Of a stretch of DNA of 64,000 nt, positions 45,942 through 54,773 are shown piece after piece. Origin of the DNA: UBA4416 sp040386075 (lineage in GTDB: Bacteria > Bacteroidota > Bacteroidia > B-17B0 > Aurantibacillaceae); assembly GCA_040386075.1 (NCBI GenBank), contig JAZKGE010000027.1, forward strand, positions 124,001 through 188,000. The letters run 5' to 3'. The notes under the pieces are model-generated. The model saw only the letters and a list, made by a program, of their open reading frames with translations, was not told the origin of the DNA and did no database searches. A program made the translations under genes and the position numbers. How positions within the stretch are numbered: position 1 is the first letter of the stretch; the number at the start of each line of letters is the position of its first letter.

Positions 45942-46688
45942 ATGAACCCCATTTTAGGAATTATACCCGCCAGATACGCATCCAGTCGTTTCCCCGGGAA
46001 ACCGTTAATAGATATATTAGGCAAAAGCATGATACAACGTGTGTACGAACAGGCCATTAAATCAGCTCACCTGAACGAAGTTGTAGTTGCAACGGACGAC
46101 GAACGCATCTACAAACATGTTGAATCCTTTGGAGGGAAGGTGGTTTATACTAAAGAAGATCATCCCAGTGGTACAGACAGATGTTTTGAAGCTTTTCAAA
46201 ATGTGCATGACGATTTTGAATATGTCGTGAATATACAAGGCGATGAGCCTTTTATCGACCCAACGCAAATTGATCTTTTATGCGAAGTATGTACTGGTAC
46301 AACTGAACTGGCAACATTAATGATCCCGGTAGATTCACATGAAGTATTGTTTGATATGGGTGAAGTAAAGATCACGTTAAATACAGAGATGGAAGCTTTG
46401 TATTTTAGTCGCATGGTCATTCCTTTCATTAAAGGAAAATCACAGGTAGAATGGCACAAGCATCATCAGTACTACAGGCATGTAGGTATGTATGCATACA
46501 GAACCGATGTGTTAGAAAAGATAACGAAATTAAAGCCCTCGGCTTTGGAAATTGCAGAGTCCTTAGAGCAATTGCGCTGGCTGGAGAACGGGTATAAAGT
46601 AAAGTGTGTTGTAACGGATTTTGATAGTCACTGTATTGACACACCAGAAGACATTGAGAAAGTGATCAGATTGATGAATATAAAATAG
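45942..46688 (+). CDS. kdsB: 3-deoxy-manno-octulosonate cytidylyltransferase
   Basis: 248 residues, matching the usual length, from the ATG at 45942; the earlier in-frame start adds an unrelated extension overlapping the divergent promoter. Motifs: IIPARYASSRFPGKPL, VVVATDDERI, DHPSGTDRCFE, VVNIQGDEPFIDP, RHVGMYAYRTDVL and SLEQLRWLENGY, all characteristic of KdsB. It activates Kdo as CMP-Kdo for attachment to lipid A in the LPS inner core, in the cytosol. It is one base before aroK, so the genes are co-transcribed. Confidence 0.96.
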   Translation: MNPILGIIPARYASSRFPGKPLIDILGKSMIQRVYEQAIKSAHLNEVVVATDDERIYKHVESFGGKVVYTKEDHPSGTDRCFEAFQNVHDDFEYVVNIQGDEPFIDPTQIDLLCEVCTGTTELATLMIPVDSHEVLFDMGEVKITLNTEMEALYFSRMVIPFIKGKSQVEWHKHHQYYRHVGMYAYRTDVLEKITKLKPSALEIAESLEQLRWLENGYKVKCVVTDFDSHCIDTPEDIEKVIRLMNIK

Positions 46689-46689
46689 A

Positions 46690-47214
46690 ATGGAAGAAAA
46701 AAAATTAATATTTATATGCGGTTTTATGGGTTGTGGTAAAACAACACAGGGAAAGAAACTGGCAAAAGAAATGGGTTATTATTTTATTGATCTGGATGAT
46801 TACATCGCAAATCAATATGATAAAACAATTACAGATCTGTTCAAAGAGGTAGGAGAGGAAGAATTCAGAAAGATCGAGACCAATGCTTTGGAAGAATGCA
46901 TTAAGGATAATTTAAAAGCCTTGATAGCAACAGGTGGCGGAACGCCCTGCTTTAATGATAATTTAAAGCGTATGAAAACCAACGGCAAACTAATTTATCT
47001 GAAAATGGATGCCGAAGCTTTATATAATCGTTTGTTCAATGCAAAGCAAGATAGGCCTTTGATCAAAGATAAAGCCGATACAGAAATGCTGTTGTATATT
47101 GAAAACCTGTTGAAGGTAAGAGAAGTGTTTTATGAACAAGCTGATGTGATAACCAGCGGTGTAACGGTTGATATTGAGGCATTGAAGAATGAGGTTTTAA
47201 AACACATTGCTTAA
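46690..47214 (+). CDS. aroK: Shikimate kinase
   Basis: 174 residues, usual length for AroK. FICGFMGCGKTTQGKKLA is the Walker A loop, FIDLDDYIANQYDKTITD gives the shikimate-binding Asp-Asp, FRKIETNALEE contains the second binding Arg, IATGGGTPCF is the GGG shikimate loop, and KQDRPLIKD is the lid Arg. It phosphorylates shikimate in aromatic amino-acid synthesis. It starts one base after kdsB and ends 3 bases before the toxin-23-like gene. Confidence 0.93.
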   Translation: MEEKKLIFICGFMGCGKTTQGKKLAKEMGYYFIDLDDYIANQYDKTITDLFKEVGEEEFRKIETNALEECIKDNLKALIATGGGTPCFNDNLKRMKTNGKLIYLKMDAEALYNRLFNAKQDRPLIKDKADTEMLLYIENLLKVREVFYEQADVITSGVTVDIEALKNEVLKHIA

Positions 47215-47217
47215 AAC

Positions 47218-48132
47218 ATGAAAAGGATAAAATTCATTATTATTTTAATAGGATTTTATTCTACAACTCTTGCTCAACTGCATTTAGGAAAACACTATGG
47301 GTTTAATGTAGGATTTGTTGGAGCATTTGGAACGCATATACAACGTTTTGGTATTGTATTGCAAGGATATGGTGTTTATGATTTTGCCCAGATCAATGCG
47401 TCTGTAAGAGTTTACGATAATTTTAGAAACCTTGGTCCAAGAGGAGAGCATACAGAGTTTAGCGGAGCGCTTGGCTTGTGTATAGGTTATGGTGATAAGG
47501 TCAAAGAAAAGAATCGATTCATTAGTTCTGTTGGAAATCAAACCCGTTACAGAAATTCCGTTGCTTACAGTTATAATATCTGGCGTAACAGAATTAAAAC
47601 ATCACAGGTTACAGGTATCGTTGCCCTGCAATTTTACCGGGTTTCTTTTATTATAGAAAACGATCTGCTGGCTAAACCCATGTTGGACAGATTCAGAACA
47701 GGTTCATTTTTACTGCAATACCAGGATCACGGCTTTCAGTATGCACTTAACTGCACTATGTGGACGGGGCAAATGGGTTCAGGTGTAAAGAATGATACCC
47801 TGTTTCCACGCAAGGGATACATGAATACCGAGAATGGGTTATACAGTAATTTATCTCATGGGCTGTTAAGTGCTCAGGTCAAATATGCCGATCCTTACGG
47901 ACAGTACTTGCAGGCTAATGCAGGCGTTGACGCAGAGCAGATAAGAAATGTGGTGCAGAATAAGATCATACATGATATGCCTTTTGTTCCAAAAAAGTGG
48001 AACAAAGCACAAAATTTATACATCCCTATGATCGACACGGCAGGTAAACAATTTTTATACAGGCCTGATCAAAAAATAAGAAAAGCTAAGTTGTTTTTAA
48101 ACGCGTATACAGGAGCTAATGTTTTTTATTAG
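47218..48132 (+). CDS. Secreted beta-rich protein resembling the bacterial toxin 23 (Ntox23) family
   Basis: 304 residues. Signal peptide ending TTLAQ. The whole mature chain alternates short strands and turns (YGFNVGFVGAFGTHIQRFGI, SVRVYDNFRNLGPRGEHTEF, YRNSVAYSYNIW, FIIENDLLAKPMLDRFRTGS, FLLQYQDHGFQYAL, SHGLLSAQVKYADPYG, IIHDMPFVPKKWN). The FENDxxxxxxDRFRTG, CTMWTG and RNxxQNxxIHD-type pieces recall the Bacteroidota protein family annotated as bacterial toxin 23. The assignment is from memory of the family pattern; toxicity has not been shown by anything here. No immunity gene is adjacent. It overlaps the convergent GH3 gene by 4 bases and likely shares the kdsB-aroK transcript. Confidence 0.55.
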   Translation: MKRIKFIIILIGFYSTTLAQLHLGKHYGFNVGFVGAFGTHIQRFGIVLQGYGVYDFAQINASVRVYDNFRNLGPRGEHTEFSGALGLCIGYGDKVKEKNRFISSVGNQTRYRNSVAYSYNIWRNRIKTSQVTGIVALQFYRVSFIIENDLLAKPMLDRFRTGSFLLQYQDHGFQYALNCTMWTGQMGSGVKNDTLFPRKGYMNTENGLYSNLSHGLLSAQVKYADPYGQYLQANAGVDAEQIRNVVQNKIIHDMPFVPKKWNKAQNLYIPMIDTAGKQFLYRPDQKIRKAKLFLNAYTGANVFY

Positions 48133-49640
48133 AGGTTAACACTCTTCAGTACATCTTCTAAAATTTTTCGATCGTTGCTTAAGCGGGGAACTTTAAATTG
48201 CCCACCCAGCCGGTTATTTGCTTTTAGCCAGTTGTAGAATGTTCCTTTTGGTAAAGCCCTGATCACAGGAAATTGCAACACGTAATTATTAAAGCGTTTA
48301 GCTTCATAATCGCTATTGATCTGTTTCAACGTATCATCCAACACACTTTTAAAATAATCCAGGTTATTTGGTTCCTGTTCAAATTCGATGAGCCATTCAT
48401 GAGCGCCCGTTGCTTCGTTCATAAAAACAGGAGCAGCGGTAAAGTCTACTATATGCGCGCGTGTTTTTTCACAGGCAGTTTTCAGGGCAAACTCTGCGTT
48501 GTGTATCATCAATTCCTCGCCAAACACATTGATGTGTTGTTTGGTCCTTCCGGTTATGATAAAACGGTAAGGACTTAAATTAGTGAAACGAATTGTATCA
48601 CCAACCTGGTATCGCCAGAGACCAGCATTAGTACTGATCATCAAAGAATAATCTTTGTCTTTTTGCACCTCGTCTAAATTGTAAACCCGCGGGTTTTCTT
48701 TTTGCAATTCAGATACAGGAATGAATTCATAATAGATGCCATAATCCAGCATCAATAACATTTCGTTGCTTACGCGCTCATCCTGTATACCAAAAAATCC
48801 TTCAGATGCATTGTATAATTGCAAATATGCAACATCATTATTGTTAAATAACCGGTCAAATAATTCTCTGTAGGGAGTAAAGCTAACACCACCGTGAAAA
48901 TATACTTCCAGATTTGGCCAAACTTCTTTTAATGTATCTACTTTTTTAAGTTCTAAAATCCGTTTGATCAACACAAGCATCCAGCTTGGTACTCCTGCTA
49001 AACTGGTCACGTTCTCATCTGCCATGGAGTTTGCCATTTTCTCCAGCTTATCTTCCCAGTTATCCATTAGGGCAATGTTTACATCGGGAGCTCTGAAATA
49101 TTCGGCCCACATTGGCAGGTTTTGAATAATGATCGCGCTTACATCACCATGAAATGAGTCATACTCACCAAAATGATCTGTTTTAAAGCTGCCGCCCAAT
49201 GCCAGATTTTTTCCTGTAAATAATTTTGTATCAGCATTATTTATGCAGTGAAAAGTGATCATATCTCGTCCGCCATTATAATGGCAGCCATCTAAAAACT
49301 CTTTACTTACCGGAATGAATTTACTTTTATCAGTAGTACCGCTGCTTTTTGCAAACCATTTGATCTCACTATTCCATAACAGGTTTTGTTCTCCACGTCG
49401 CGTGCGCTCAATATATGGTTTCAGACTTTCGTAATCCTGTATGGGCACATGTTGTTTAAACTGTTCGTAGTTGGTAATAGACTTAAAATCATGTTTTTTT
49501 CCAAACTCAGTGTCTTTACCCGAATTTACTAATTGGCGCAACCATTCTTCCTGAACATCGTGCGGATATTTCATGAATAACTCTACCTGGTGCATCCGTT
49601 TTTTCATGAACCACGATGCTATGGAATTAAGGAAAGGCAT
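48129..49640 (-). CDS. GH3 auxin-responsive-promoter family protein (acyl-adenylate fold)
   Basis: 503 residues. FAKSSGTTDKSKFIPVS is the ATP-binding P-loop-like motif of the GH3/firefly-luciferase superfamily, followed by TLAGVPSWMLVLIKR (as SLAGVPSWMLVLIKR), LQLYNASEGFFGIQDE, LMISTNAGLWRYQVGDTIRF, the acceptor-arginine region RFIITGRTKQHINVFGEEL, and the C-terminal LPKGTFYNWLKANNRLGGQFKVPR. Plant GH3 enzymes join amino acids to jasmonate or auxin; bacterial members are thought to conjugate other carboxylates but their substrates are unknown. It has no signal peptide. The upstream gene ends 4 bases before its start. Confidence 0.88.
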   Translation of the reverse strand: MPFLNSIASWFMKKRMHQVELFMKYPHDVQEEWLRQLVNSGKDTEFGKKHDFKSITNYEQFKQHVPIQDYESLKPYIERTRRGEQNLLWNSEIKWFAKSSGTTDKSKFIPVSKEFLDGCHYNGGRDMITFHCINNADTKLFTGKNLALGGSFKTDHFGEYDSFHGDVSAIIIQNLPMWAEYFRAPDVNIALMDNWEDKLEKMANSMADENVTSLAGVPSWMLVLIKRILELKKVDTLKEVWPNLEVYFHGGVSFTPYRELFDRLFNNNDVAYLQLYNASEGFFGIQDERVSNEMLLMLDYGIYYEFIPVSELQKENPRVYNLDEVQKDKDYSLMISTNAGLWRYQVGDTIRFTNLSPYRFIITGRTKQHINVFGEELMIHNAEFALKTACEKTRAHIVDFTAAPVFMNEATGAHEWLIEFEQEPNNLDYFKSVLDDTLKQINSDYEAKRFNNYVLQFPVIRALPKGTFYNWLKANNRLGGQFKVPRLSNDRKILEDVLKSVNL

Positions 49641-49644
49641 AGAA

Positions 49645-50508
49645 CTAGATAATGGCTTTATTCTTTAATAAACTTTGAGTTACAATATCAGCATATTGAC
49701 ATAATAACTGGTCGTTCTTTAAATAACTTAAAATGATCTTTATGCCTTCATCACCTTTTCTTAAAGTATAATTCTCATATAGATATTCATTTCCATCCTT
49801 TAAATAACTACCATGTTCCACATAAGTTTTATAGCCTTTGATGATGGTGTGCAATCCCTCTTGTTTTAAAATATCAACTCCCGGGCTTTCCATCCAGGCA
49901 TCATTAATTGAAACGAAATCAGAATTTTGAATTGTATAAAATGGATCAAAATTCATTTTCTCAATTGTTACAGAAAATGAATTAGAGGATTCTGACCTTT
50001 GACTTCTATTATTGGAAATATAGTTTTGCATATAACAAGGAATTACAGATGCAGATTCTTTTAATTCAAATGGAAGAGATAATGAAAGTGTTTGGGTTAT
50101 GGGATAACTACCCCACCTTACTTCTGTCAGGTACGAACTGTTCTCCGCTTTTGAGGAATTATCGCTATTAAAAAAAGTACTGGTAAGCACAAAAAACAAG
50201 GCAAATAAGATAACCGTTGTGCCTAAAAATATTTTGAATTCAGGAATAGTGTTTGAACTTATAAAAGAGCTTGTTCTCTTAAAAACACTTTCTTTTTCTT
50301 TATAAATAGTATTTGCGTCAACAATTGCTTCGCCATTTTTTGTAGTTTCTTTAGCAATGTAGGATTCGAAAGATGAATCGAATTTTGATTTTTTCCAGTC
50401 TAAATAATTATTAGCTAATTTTTTGTCGCAGCTTTTGCAAAATACAATGCGCTCAGAGTTAACTGTGTTTTTATGCTGACAATTATCGCAAATTAAATAG
50501 TTAGCCAT
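49645..50508 (-). CDS. Zinc-ribbon membrane protein of unknown function
   Basis: 287 residues. N-terminal zinc ribbon with C7-x2-C10 and C24-x2-C27. A basic and Ser-rich linker leads to one membrane helix near 95-118 (FLGTTVILFALFFVLTSTFF). The outer part, about 165 residues, includes LSLSLPFELKESASVIPCYM and FSVTIEKMNFDPF, and appears beta-rich. The arrangement (cytoplasmic zinc ribbon, single helix, extracytoplasmic domain) is common in uncharacterised Bacteroidota proteins. It is 4 bases before the GH3 gene and 83 bases after the TPR gene, all in one direction. Confidence 0.7.
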   Translation of the reverse strand: MANYLICDNCQHKNTVNSERIVFCKSCDKKLANNYLDWKKSKFDSSFESYIAKETTKNGEAIVDANTIYKEKESVFKRTSSFISSNTIPEFKIFLGTTVILFALFFVLTSTFFNSDNSSKAENSSYLTEVRWGSYPITQTLSLSLPFELKESASVIPCYMQNYISNNRSQRSESSNSFSVTIEKMNFDPFYTIQNSDFVSINDAWMESPGVDILKQEGLHTIIKGYKTYVEHGSYLKDGNEYLYENYTLRKGDEGIKIILSYLKNDQLLCQYADIVTQSLLKNKAII

Positions 50509-50591
50509 AGTTTTAATATTGTTCTATTAAAGATAATAAAGATTAATGGTATAACAAATAGAGTCGAGATAAGTTCAGTTTTTAGTTAAAC

Positions 50592-51476
50592 TTATTTTAA
50601 TGCTTCTTCTACCTGCGTTTGGTATACCTCATCAAACAGTTCAATGTAAATATCCTGTTGTTTGTATCCTCGTTTTACAAAGCTGAGTGCATTTTGAAGT
50701 AATTTTTTACCCTTATCAGCTTTATTGTTTTTGATATAAAGCAGGCCTAAATAATAATTTGCTTCTACAGGAAATTGGGTTTGTTTGATCGCTTTCTTAT
50801 AATATACTTCGGCTTGTTTAAAGTCGTTACTTTTTTCATAGCAACGGGCTATATAGAAATAAATATAAGTGTTACAGTTTTTTTGTCCAAAATGACTCAC
50901 CTCAAATTTTTCATTTATAATAAATTCACTGATAGCATTTTGATATTGTTCCATTTGATAATAGCACAATCCTTTTAAAAAATGAATATTCTCGCCCACG
51001 GGTGCTTCTACATCTTGTGGTGACAGATCATCGTAATGATTCAAATGTTTCAATGCTTTTATATAATCCCTGTAATAATATAATAATACCCAGCCATAAT
51101 AGCCTTCCATTTCTTTAGCATTGATTGCTAAGCTCTTTTCAAGAGCCTGGATAGATTCTGCATAATTACCGTGTTTGGTATTTTGTACAGAATAGGCATG
51201 CCAATCGCCGGCTGTGATGCTATCATTTTTAGCAATACACAGGGTCATCATGTCGTTAGCACATTTTTCATTTCCAAAATATGAAATGGAAGTGCCTATT
51301 TCAAGAATTTCTTTTTTAGTATAGTTTTTATCCTCCAGTATTTTTAGCAGCCTTTGCGGATCGCACAGATTTGTACAATGTGCCAGTTTATACAATGATA
51401 ATGAATCGGATTGTCCATATAAGTTCAAACCAAACACCAGGCATATAACCAAATATCTATTTAGGAAGTATTTCAA
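50592..51476 (-). CDS. Secreted TPR-repeat protein
   Basis: 294 residues. Signal peptide ending NLYGQ. About four TPR-like helical pairs can be traced, e.g. GNYAESIQALEKSLAINAKE, QMEQYQNAISEFIIN, SNDFKQAEVYYKKAIKQ and EANYYLGLLYIKNNKADKGK, covering roughly residues 90-280. It should be a periplasmic or outer-membrane-associated scaffold. The start lies 20 bases inside the end of the TonB-C-like gene, so translation is probably coupled. No partner is evident from sequence. Confidence 0.8.
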   Translation of the reverse strand: MKYFLNRYLVICLVFGLNLYGQSDSLSLYKLAHCTNLCDPQRLLKILEDKNYTKKEILEIGTSISYFGNEKCANDMMTLCIAKNDSITAGDWHAYSVQNTKHGNYAESIQALEKSLAINAKEMEGYYGWVLLYYYRDYIKALKHLNHYDDLSPQDVEAPVGENIHFLKGLCYYQMEQYQNAISEFIINEKFEVSHFGQKNCNTYIYFYIARCYEKSNDFKQAEVYYKKAIKQTQFPVEANYYLGLLYIKNNKADKGKKLLQNALSFVKRGYKQQDIYIELFDEVYQTQVEEALK

Positions 51477-51939
51477 TGAGTTTACCGTTGTTAAATCTGA
51501 AGGAATAAAATTTTCGAATGTTTATCAGGTTCTTTTTATCGTCATAGGAAGGTTGCCATAGCGATAGTTGTTTAATAGCTAGTAATATCTGTGAGCATAA
51601 TGGTTCGATATCGTTGGTGATGCTTAATGGTTTATAATTCAAGTCGCATACCTGTGTGCGGTAATAATTGGTTTCTCCTTTGTAATTAATATAAAAATTA
51701 ACTGTTATGATGCCATTGAAGTTAGTTTGTGCATTTATGGAGTTTCTGAATTCTTTTTTAATGGTATAGAAATCCTTTCCATTAGTTGGAGGCGAAGGAT
51801 GATAGTAAGGATAGATCAGTTTATCACCAAAAAAGGCACAACTGTCTGATTGAGAAAAAGAAAAATTGTAAACAAACAGTAAGATCACCGTAAGTTTAAC
51901 CACTGAATGATTATTTTTTTGCTGATAGATAACTTTCAA
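51457..51939 (-). CDS. Secreted TonB C-terminal-like domain protein
   Basis: 160 residues. Signal peptide ending FSFSQ; an alternative in-frame start is not needed. The mature part (FNGIITVNFYINYKGETNYYR, CDLNYKPLSITNDI, LSLWQPSYDDKKNLI, FYSFRF) follows the beta-alpha-beta-beta pattern of the TonB C-terminal fold, but no membrane-spanning energy-transducing arm is present, so it is not a complete TonB. It overlaps the PolX-like gene by 29 bases and the TPR gene by 20, forming a tight group. Function unknown. Confidence 0.7.
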   Translation of the reverse strand: MKVIYQQKNNHSVVKLTVILLFVYNFSFSQSDSCAFFGDKLIYPYYHPSPPTNGKDFYTIKKEFRNSINAQTNFNGIITVNFYINYKGETNYYRTQVCDLNYKPLSITNDIEPLCSQILLAIKQLSLWQPSYDDKKNLINIRKFYSFRFNNGKLIEILPK

Positions 51940-53506
51940 ATGTATTTAAATCCATTGCATTTAAACAGTTATCTTTTGTTAAAAGCCCCTTGCGAGCAAC
52001 GTAGGTACCATAACGCATATCATGGTATCCTTTCAGTTGATGCGCATCCGGGTTAATAGATATCATCACACCTTTTTCTAAACAATAAGGAATCCATCGC
52101 CAGTCGATATCCAAACGGTAAGGATGTGCGTTTAATTCAATCACTACTTTATTAGCTGCACAGGCATCTATTATTTTTTTGTGATCAATAGGGTAGCCGG
52201 GACGACCTAATAATAAGCGACCTGTTGGATGCCCTAAAATGGTGGTGTATGGGTTTTCAATGGCTTTAATTAAACGGGCATTGGCTTTTTCTTCATCCAT
52301 TTTTAAGTTGGCATGAACAGAAGCTACAATGAAATCAAATGTTTTTAAAATGTCTTCATCATAATCCAGGCTACCGTTTCCTAATATGTCGCTTTCAATT
52401 CCTTTAAAGATCTTAAAAGGAAACAATTGTTTATTCAACTTTTCAATTTCCTGCTGTTGCAATAGAACAGTTTCTACTTTTAAGCCATCTGCATACACGG
52501 CTGTTTGAGAGTGGTCGCATATTCCTAAATACTGATAACCTAATTGTTTACAATACACTGCCATTTCTTCCAGGGTATTCATGCCATCACTATAGGTGGA
52601 GTGGTTATGTAAAATACCTTTCAGATCGGTATATTCTATTAATTTAGGTAATTGATTGTTCTTTGCTTTTTCCAGTTCAAATAAACCTTCACGTAATTCA
52701 GGTTCACAATACTGAATATTTAAGTTAGAGTAAACAGATGCTTCGCTCTCATATTTTTTGGTTTGAAGGGCTGTAAAATTAATGCCATCCAGATGTTCTT
52801 TAACCGAAGAGGTTTCTACTAATTTTCTGTAAAACAAATTGGGATTTACCTGAATAAAGTTTAAAGGAATAGTTTCAGAAACAAATTCATCCAGATCAAT
52901 GTTTTCATCTCCAACCAGAATGTCTATTTCTTCGATCGTTTCGGATTTTCGATACATAGCGCCTGTAAAACTTACCAGGTCAGTTTGTTCTTTAATGGCA
53001 TCAATGACAGGCTGGCCAATTTTTTCGGCATAAGCATAATGGAACCAACCTGTATTTTTAATTTTGAATTGGATATTCTGGATAATAGTATTTTGTGTTT
53101 TTTCACCAAAACCTTTTAATTCAACTAAACGATTTTCGTTGCAAGCATATAAAAGTTCAGTAACACTTTCCAGTTCAAGTTCAACCCATAATTGCCTTAC
53201 TTTTTTCGGGCCTAACCCTTTTATCCCTAACATGTCTACTACTCCGGCGGGTGTGTTGGCCATCAGGTCGCGCAATTCTTTGGTTGTGCCCGTTGTGTTA
53301 AACTCAATGATCTTTTCGGCAAGGCTTTTGCCTATACCATCTATTTTAGTTAATTCTTCAACGGTAGGATTTGTAAGGTCAAGTCTTGTTTTACTTAATT
53401 TATAAGCGGCACTGTTGATCGATTTTATTTTAAATGGATTTTCATTATGAAGCTCCATTAACTTGCCGGTAATTTCTAAAGCATCTGCTATATCTTCGGT
53501 TGTCAT
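51911..53506 (-). CDS. PolX-like protein with an intact PHP domain and a damaged polymerase site
   Basis: 531 residues, a little short for bacterial PolX (usually about 570). N-terminal helix-hairpin-helix pieces (TKIDGIGKSLAEKI, LGIKGLGPKKVRQLW) are normal. The palm has TGAMYRKSETIEEIDILVG (181-199): the usual GS-x-RR loop has lost its Ser, and the first metal Asp is E193 with D195 kept. The third catalytic Asp and the YFTGSK-HN-like thumb motif are not recognisable. The C-terminal PHP domain is complete: LHNHSTYSDG (299-308), CDHS, GIESDILG, SVHANL, LGHPTGRL, NAHPYRLD and INPDAHQ. It may therefore act mainly as a 3'-5' exonuclease or phosphatase in DNA repair. Confidence 0.85.
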   Translation of the reverse strand: MTTEDIADALEITGKLMELHNENPFKIKSINSAAYKLSKTRLDLTNPTVEELTKIDGIGKSLAEKIIEFNTTGTTKELRDLMANTPAGVVDMLGIKGLGPKKVRQLWVELELESVTELLYACNENRLVELKGFGEKTQNTIIQNIQFKIKNTGWFHYAYAEKIGQPVIDAIKEQTDLVSFTGAMYRKSETIEEIDILVGDENIDLDEFVSETIPLNFIQVNPNLFYRKLVETSSVKEHLDGINFTALQTKKYESEASVYSNLNIQYCEPELREGLFELEKAKNNQLPKLIEYTDLKGILHNHSTYSDGMNTLEEMAVYCKQLGYQYLGICDHSQTAVYADGLKVETVLLQQQEIEKLNKQLFPFKIFKGIESDILGNGSLDYDEDILKTFDFIVASVHANLKMDEEKANARLIKAIENPYTTILGHPTGRLLLGRPGYPIDHKKIIDACAANKVVIELNAHPYRLDIDWRWIPYCLEKGVMISINPDAHQLKGYHDMRYGTYVARKGLLTKDNCLNAMDLNTFESYLSAKK

Positions 53507-53581
53507 TATCTTTCTGAATTAAAAAGATAAATTTAAACAGTTTTACTGATTATTGAAATTTTATCAGATGTTGTTTTTCAA

Positions 53582-54142
53582 TTAGGGTAATCTGTTTATT
53601 AAATTGATCAATGTAGTATCGTTAGCATTTTGTATTGCTCCACTTTCAAAATATTTAATATCACCATTTTTATCAATTATTAATTGTATGGGATAGGTTG
53701 TAATTTGAGATTCTTTTTGTTTCAAAATAGATAAAATGTAATAGTTTGCATCATTTATAAATGTAAAGTTATGTATGTTGCGGTTTTTTCGTTTTAGAAA
53801 ATCTCTTACCACTTTATCTCCGTTTTCCGTTAGGAATATACATCCTATTTTTTTCTGGTCTATTTTAACTACTAAAGAGTCTAAAACCGGCATTTCTTTG
53901 AGGCATGGCCCACAAACTAAATTCCATATATTTATAAAGTAGTATTCCTTAGATATCAATTCAGGGTATTCGGTTTTAAATATTTTTCTTAAATAGGTCA
54001 TGCCATCATTCTTAGCGTTTTCTTTGCTAGGAAAAATGGATTTGTTTTCTTGTGCCACTTTATACTGTTGATAATAGCGTGACAAGTAGTAGGCGTTTAC
54101 AATTAATGATATTGGTAATAAAACCCGTAATACAAATTTCAT
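53582..54142 (-). CDS. Membrane-anchored TlpA-like thioredoxin with CGPC
   Basis: 186 residues. An N-terminal hydrophobic segment (LLPISLIVNAYYLSRYY) anchors it. The thioredoxin-fold core has FINIWNLVCGPCLKEMPVLDSL (CGPC near residue 78-81), FLTENGDKV, and the cis-Pro loop TTYPIQLIIDKNGDIKYFESG. It should reduce or form disulfides in the periplasm. It begins exactly where the paralogous gene upstream ends (stop and start overlap by one base at 54142). The group follows a Cys-rich secreted protein gene, which may be its substrate. Confidence 0.78.
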   Translation of the reverse strand: MKFVLRVLLPISLIVNAYYLSRYYQQYKVAQENKSIFPSKENAKNDGMTYLRKIFKTEYPELISKEYYFINIWNLVCGPCLKEMPVLDSLVVKIDQKKIGCIFLTENGDKVVRDFLKRKNRNIHNFTFINDANYYILSILKQKESQITTYPIQLIIDKNGDIKYFESGAIQNANDTTLINLINRLP

Positions 54143-54711
54143 TATTTAAATTTATTTAAGTTGCTAAACAACAAAGTGTCTTTTATTACATCAGTAAATA
54201 GTGTGTTTTTGTAATACTCAATATCACCATTTTTGTTAATAATGAACTGCGCAGTACGTTCTTTAAACTTCATCTTTTTTTGGATAAAAATCGATGAAAT
54301 AAAGTCATTCAAATCAGGAACGCATATGAAATTTTTAAAGTAGAAATTATGATTTTTTTGAAATTTCTCAATTGCTGGGTTATCCATTTGTGAAACAAAG
54401 ACAAAACCAATATCAGTATTTTTATAATAGTAGGCAATGCTATCCAGCGTTTTCATATAGATATATTGAGATTCAAAATTTAAAGTAAGGGTGTCCCAAG
54501 TTTGGATAAAGAAATGCTTTTTTGTTTCATAAGCCACTGAATTTACCTCTGATAGTCTATCTTTAAAGTTTTCAATACCTGTTGTTTTATCTACTGGTTT
54601 CAAATCATATAAGTTTTGTGGTAAATTTTTTACGTCAGATAAATACTTCCGTATTAGGCAGATATTTAATATTACTGATAGTATAAATATTCCAAGCAAT
54701 AGTTTTTTCAT
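54142..54711 (-). CDS. Thioredoxin-fold paralogue lacking the CxxC motif
   Basis: 189 residues from the ATG at 54711 (a TTG 18 bases upstream lies against a hairpin). One N-terminal membrane anchor. It aligns with the next protein: FFIQTWDTLTLNFESQYIYM occupies the place of FINIWNLVCGPCLKEMPVLD, and AQFIINKNGDIEYYKNTLF matches IQLIIDKNGDIKYFESGAI. The active-site cysteines are absent, so it cannot catalyse thiol exchange by itself and may instead bind a partner. Its start codon lies 11 bases after a perfect 15-bp hairpin. Confidence 0.72.
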   Translation of the reverse strand: MKKLLLGIFILSVILNICLIRKYLSDVKNLPQNLYDLKPVDKTTGIENFKDRLSEVNSVAYETKKHFFIQTWDTLTLNFESQYIYMKTLDSIAYYYKNTDIGFVFVSQMDNPAIEKFQKNHNFYFKNFICVPDLNDFISSIFIQKKMKFKERTAQFIINKNGDIEYYKNTLFTDVIKDTLLFSNLNKFK

Positions 54712-54722
54712 AGTTGTATTAA

Positions 54723-54755
54723 TACCCAAAATAGAATCAAATTCTATTTTGGGTA
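54723..54755 (-). other. Perfect 15-bp RNA hairpin in the 53582-55307 operon
   Basis: TACCCAAAATAGAAT pairs perfectly with ATTCTATTTTGGGTA around a 3-base loop. It lies 18 bases after the stop of the Cys-rich gene and 11 bases before the start of the CxxC-less thioredoxin gene. There is no U-tract after it, so it is not a standard terminator; it may stabilise or process the upstream mRNA or hinder ribosome access. Confidence 0.7.
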
Positions 54756-54773
54756 AAATTAAGAAGTGATATT

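Noticed and set aside
45854..46057. Longer N-terminus for the DUF1571-like gene
   Set aside because: It would overlap kdsB on the opposite strand and lose the signal peptide seen from the ATG at 45853.
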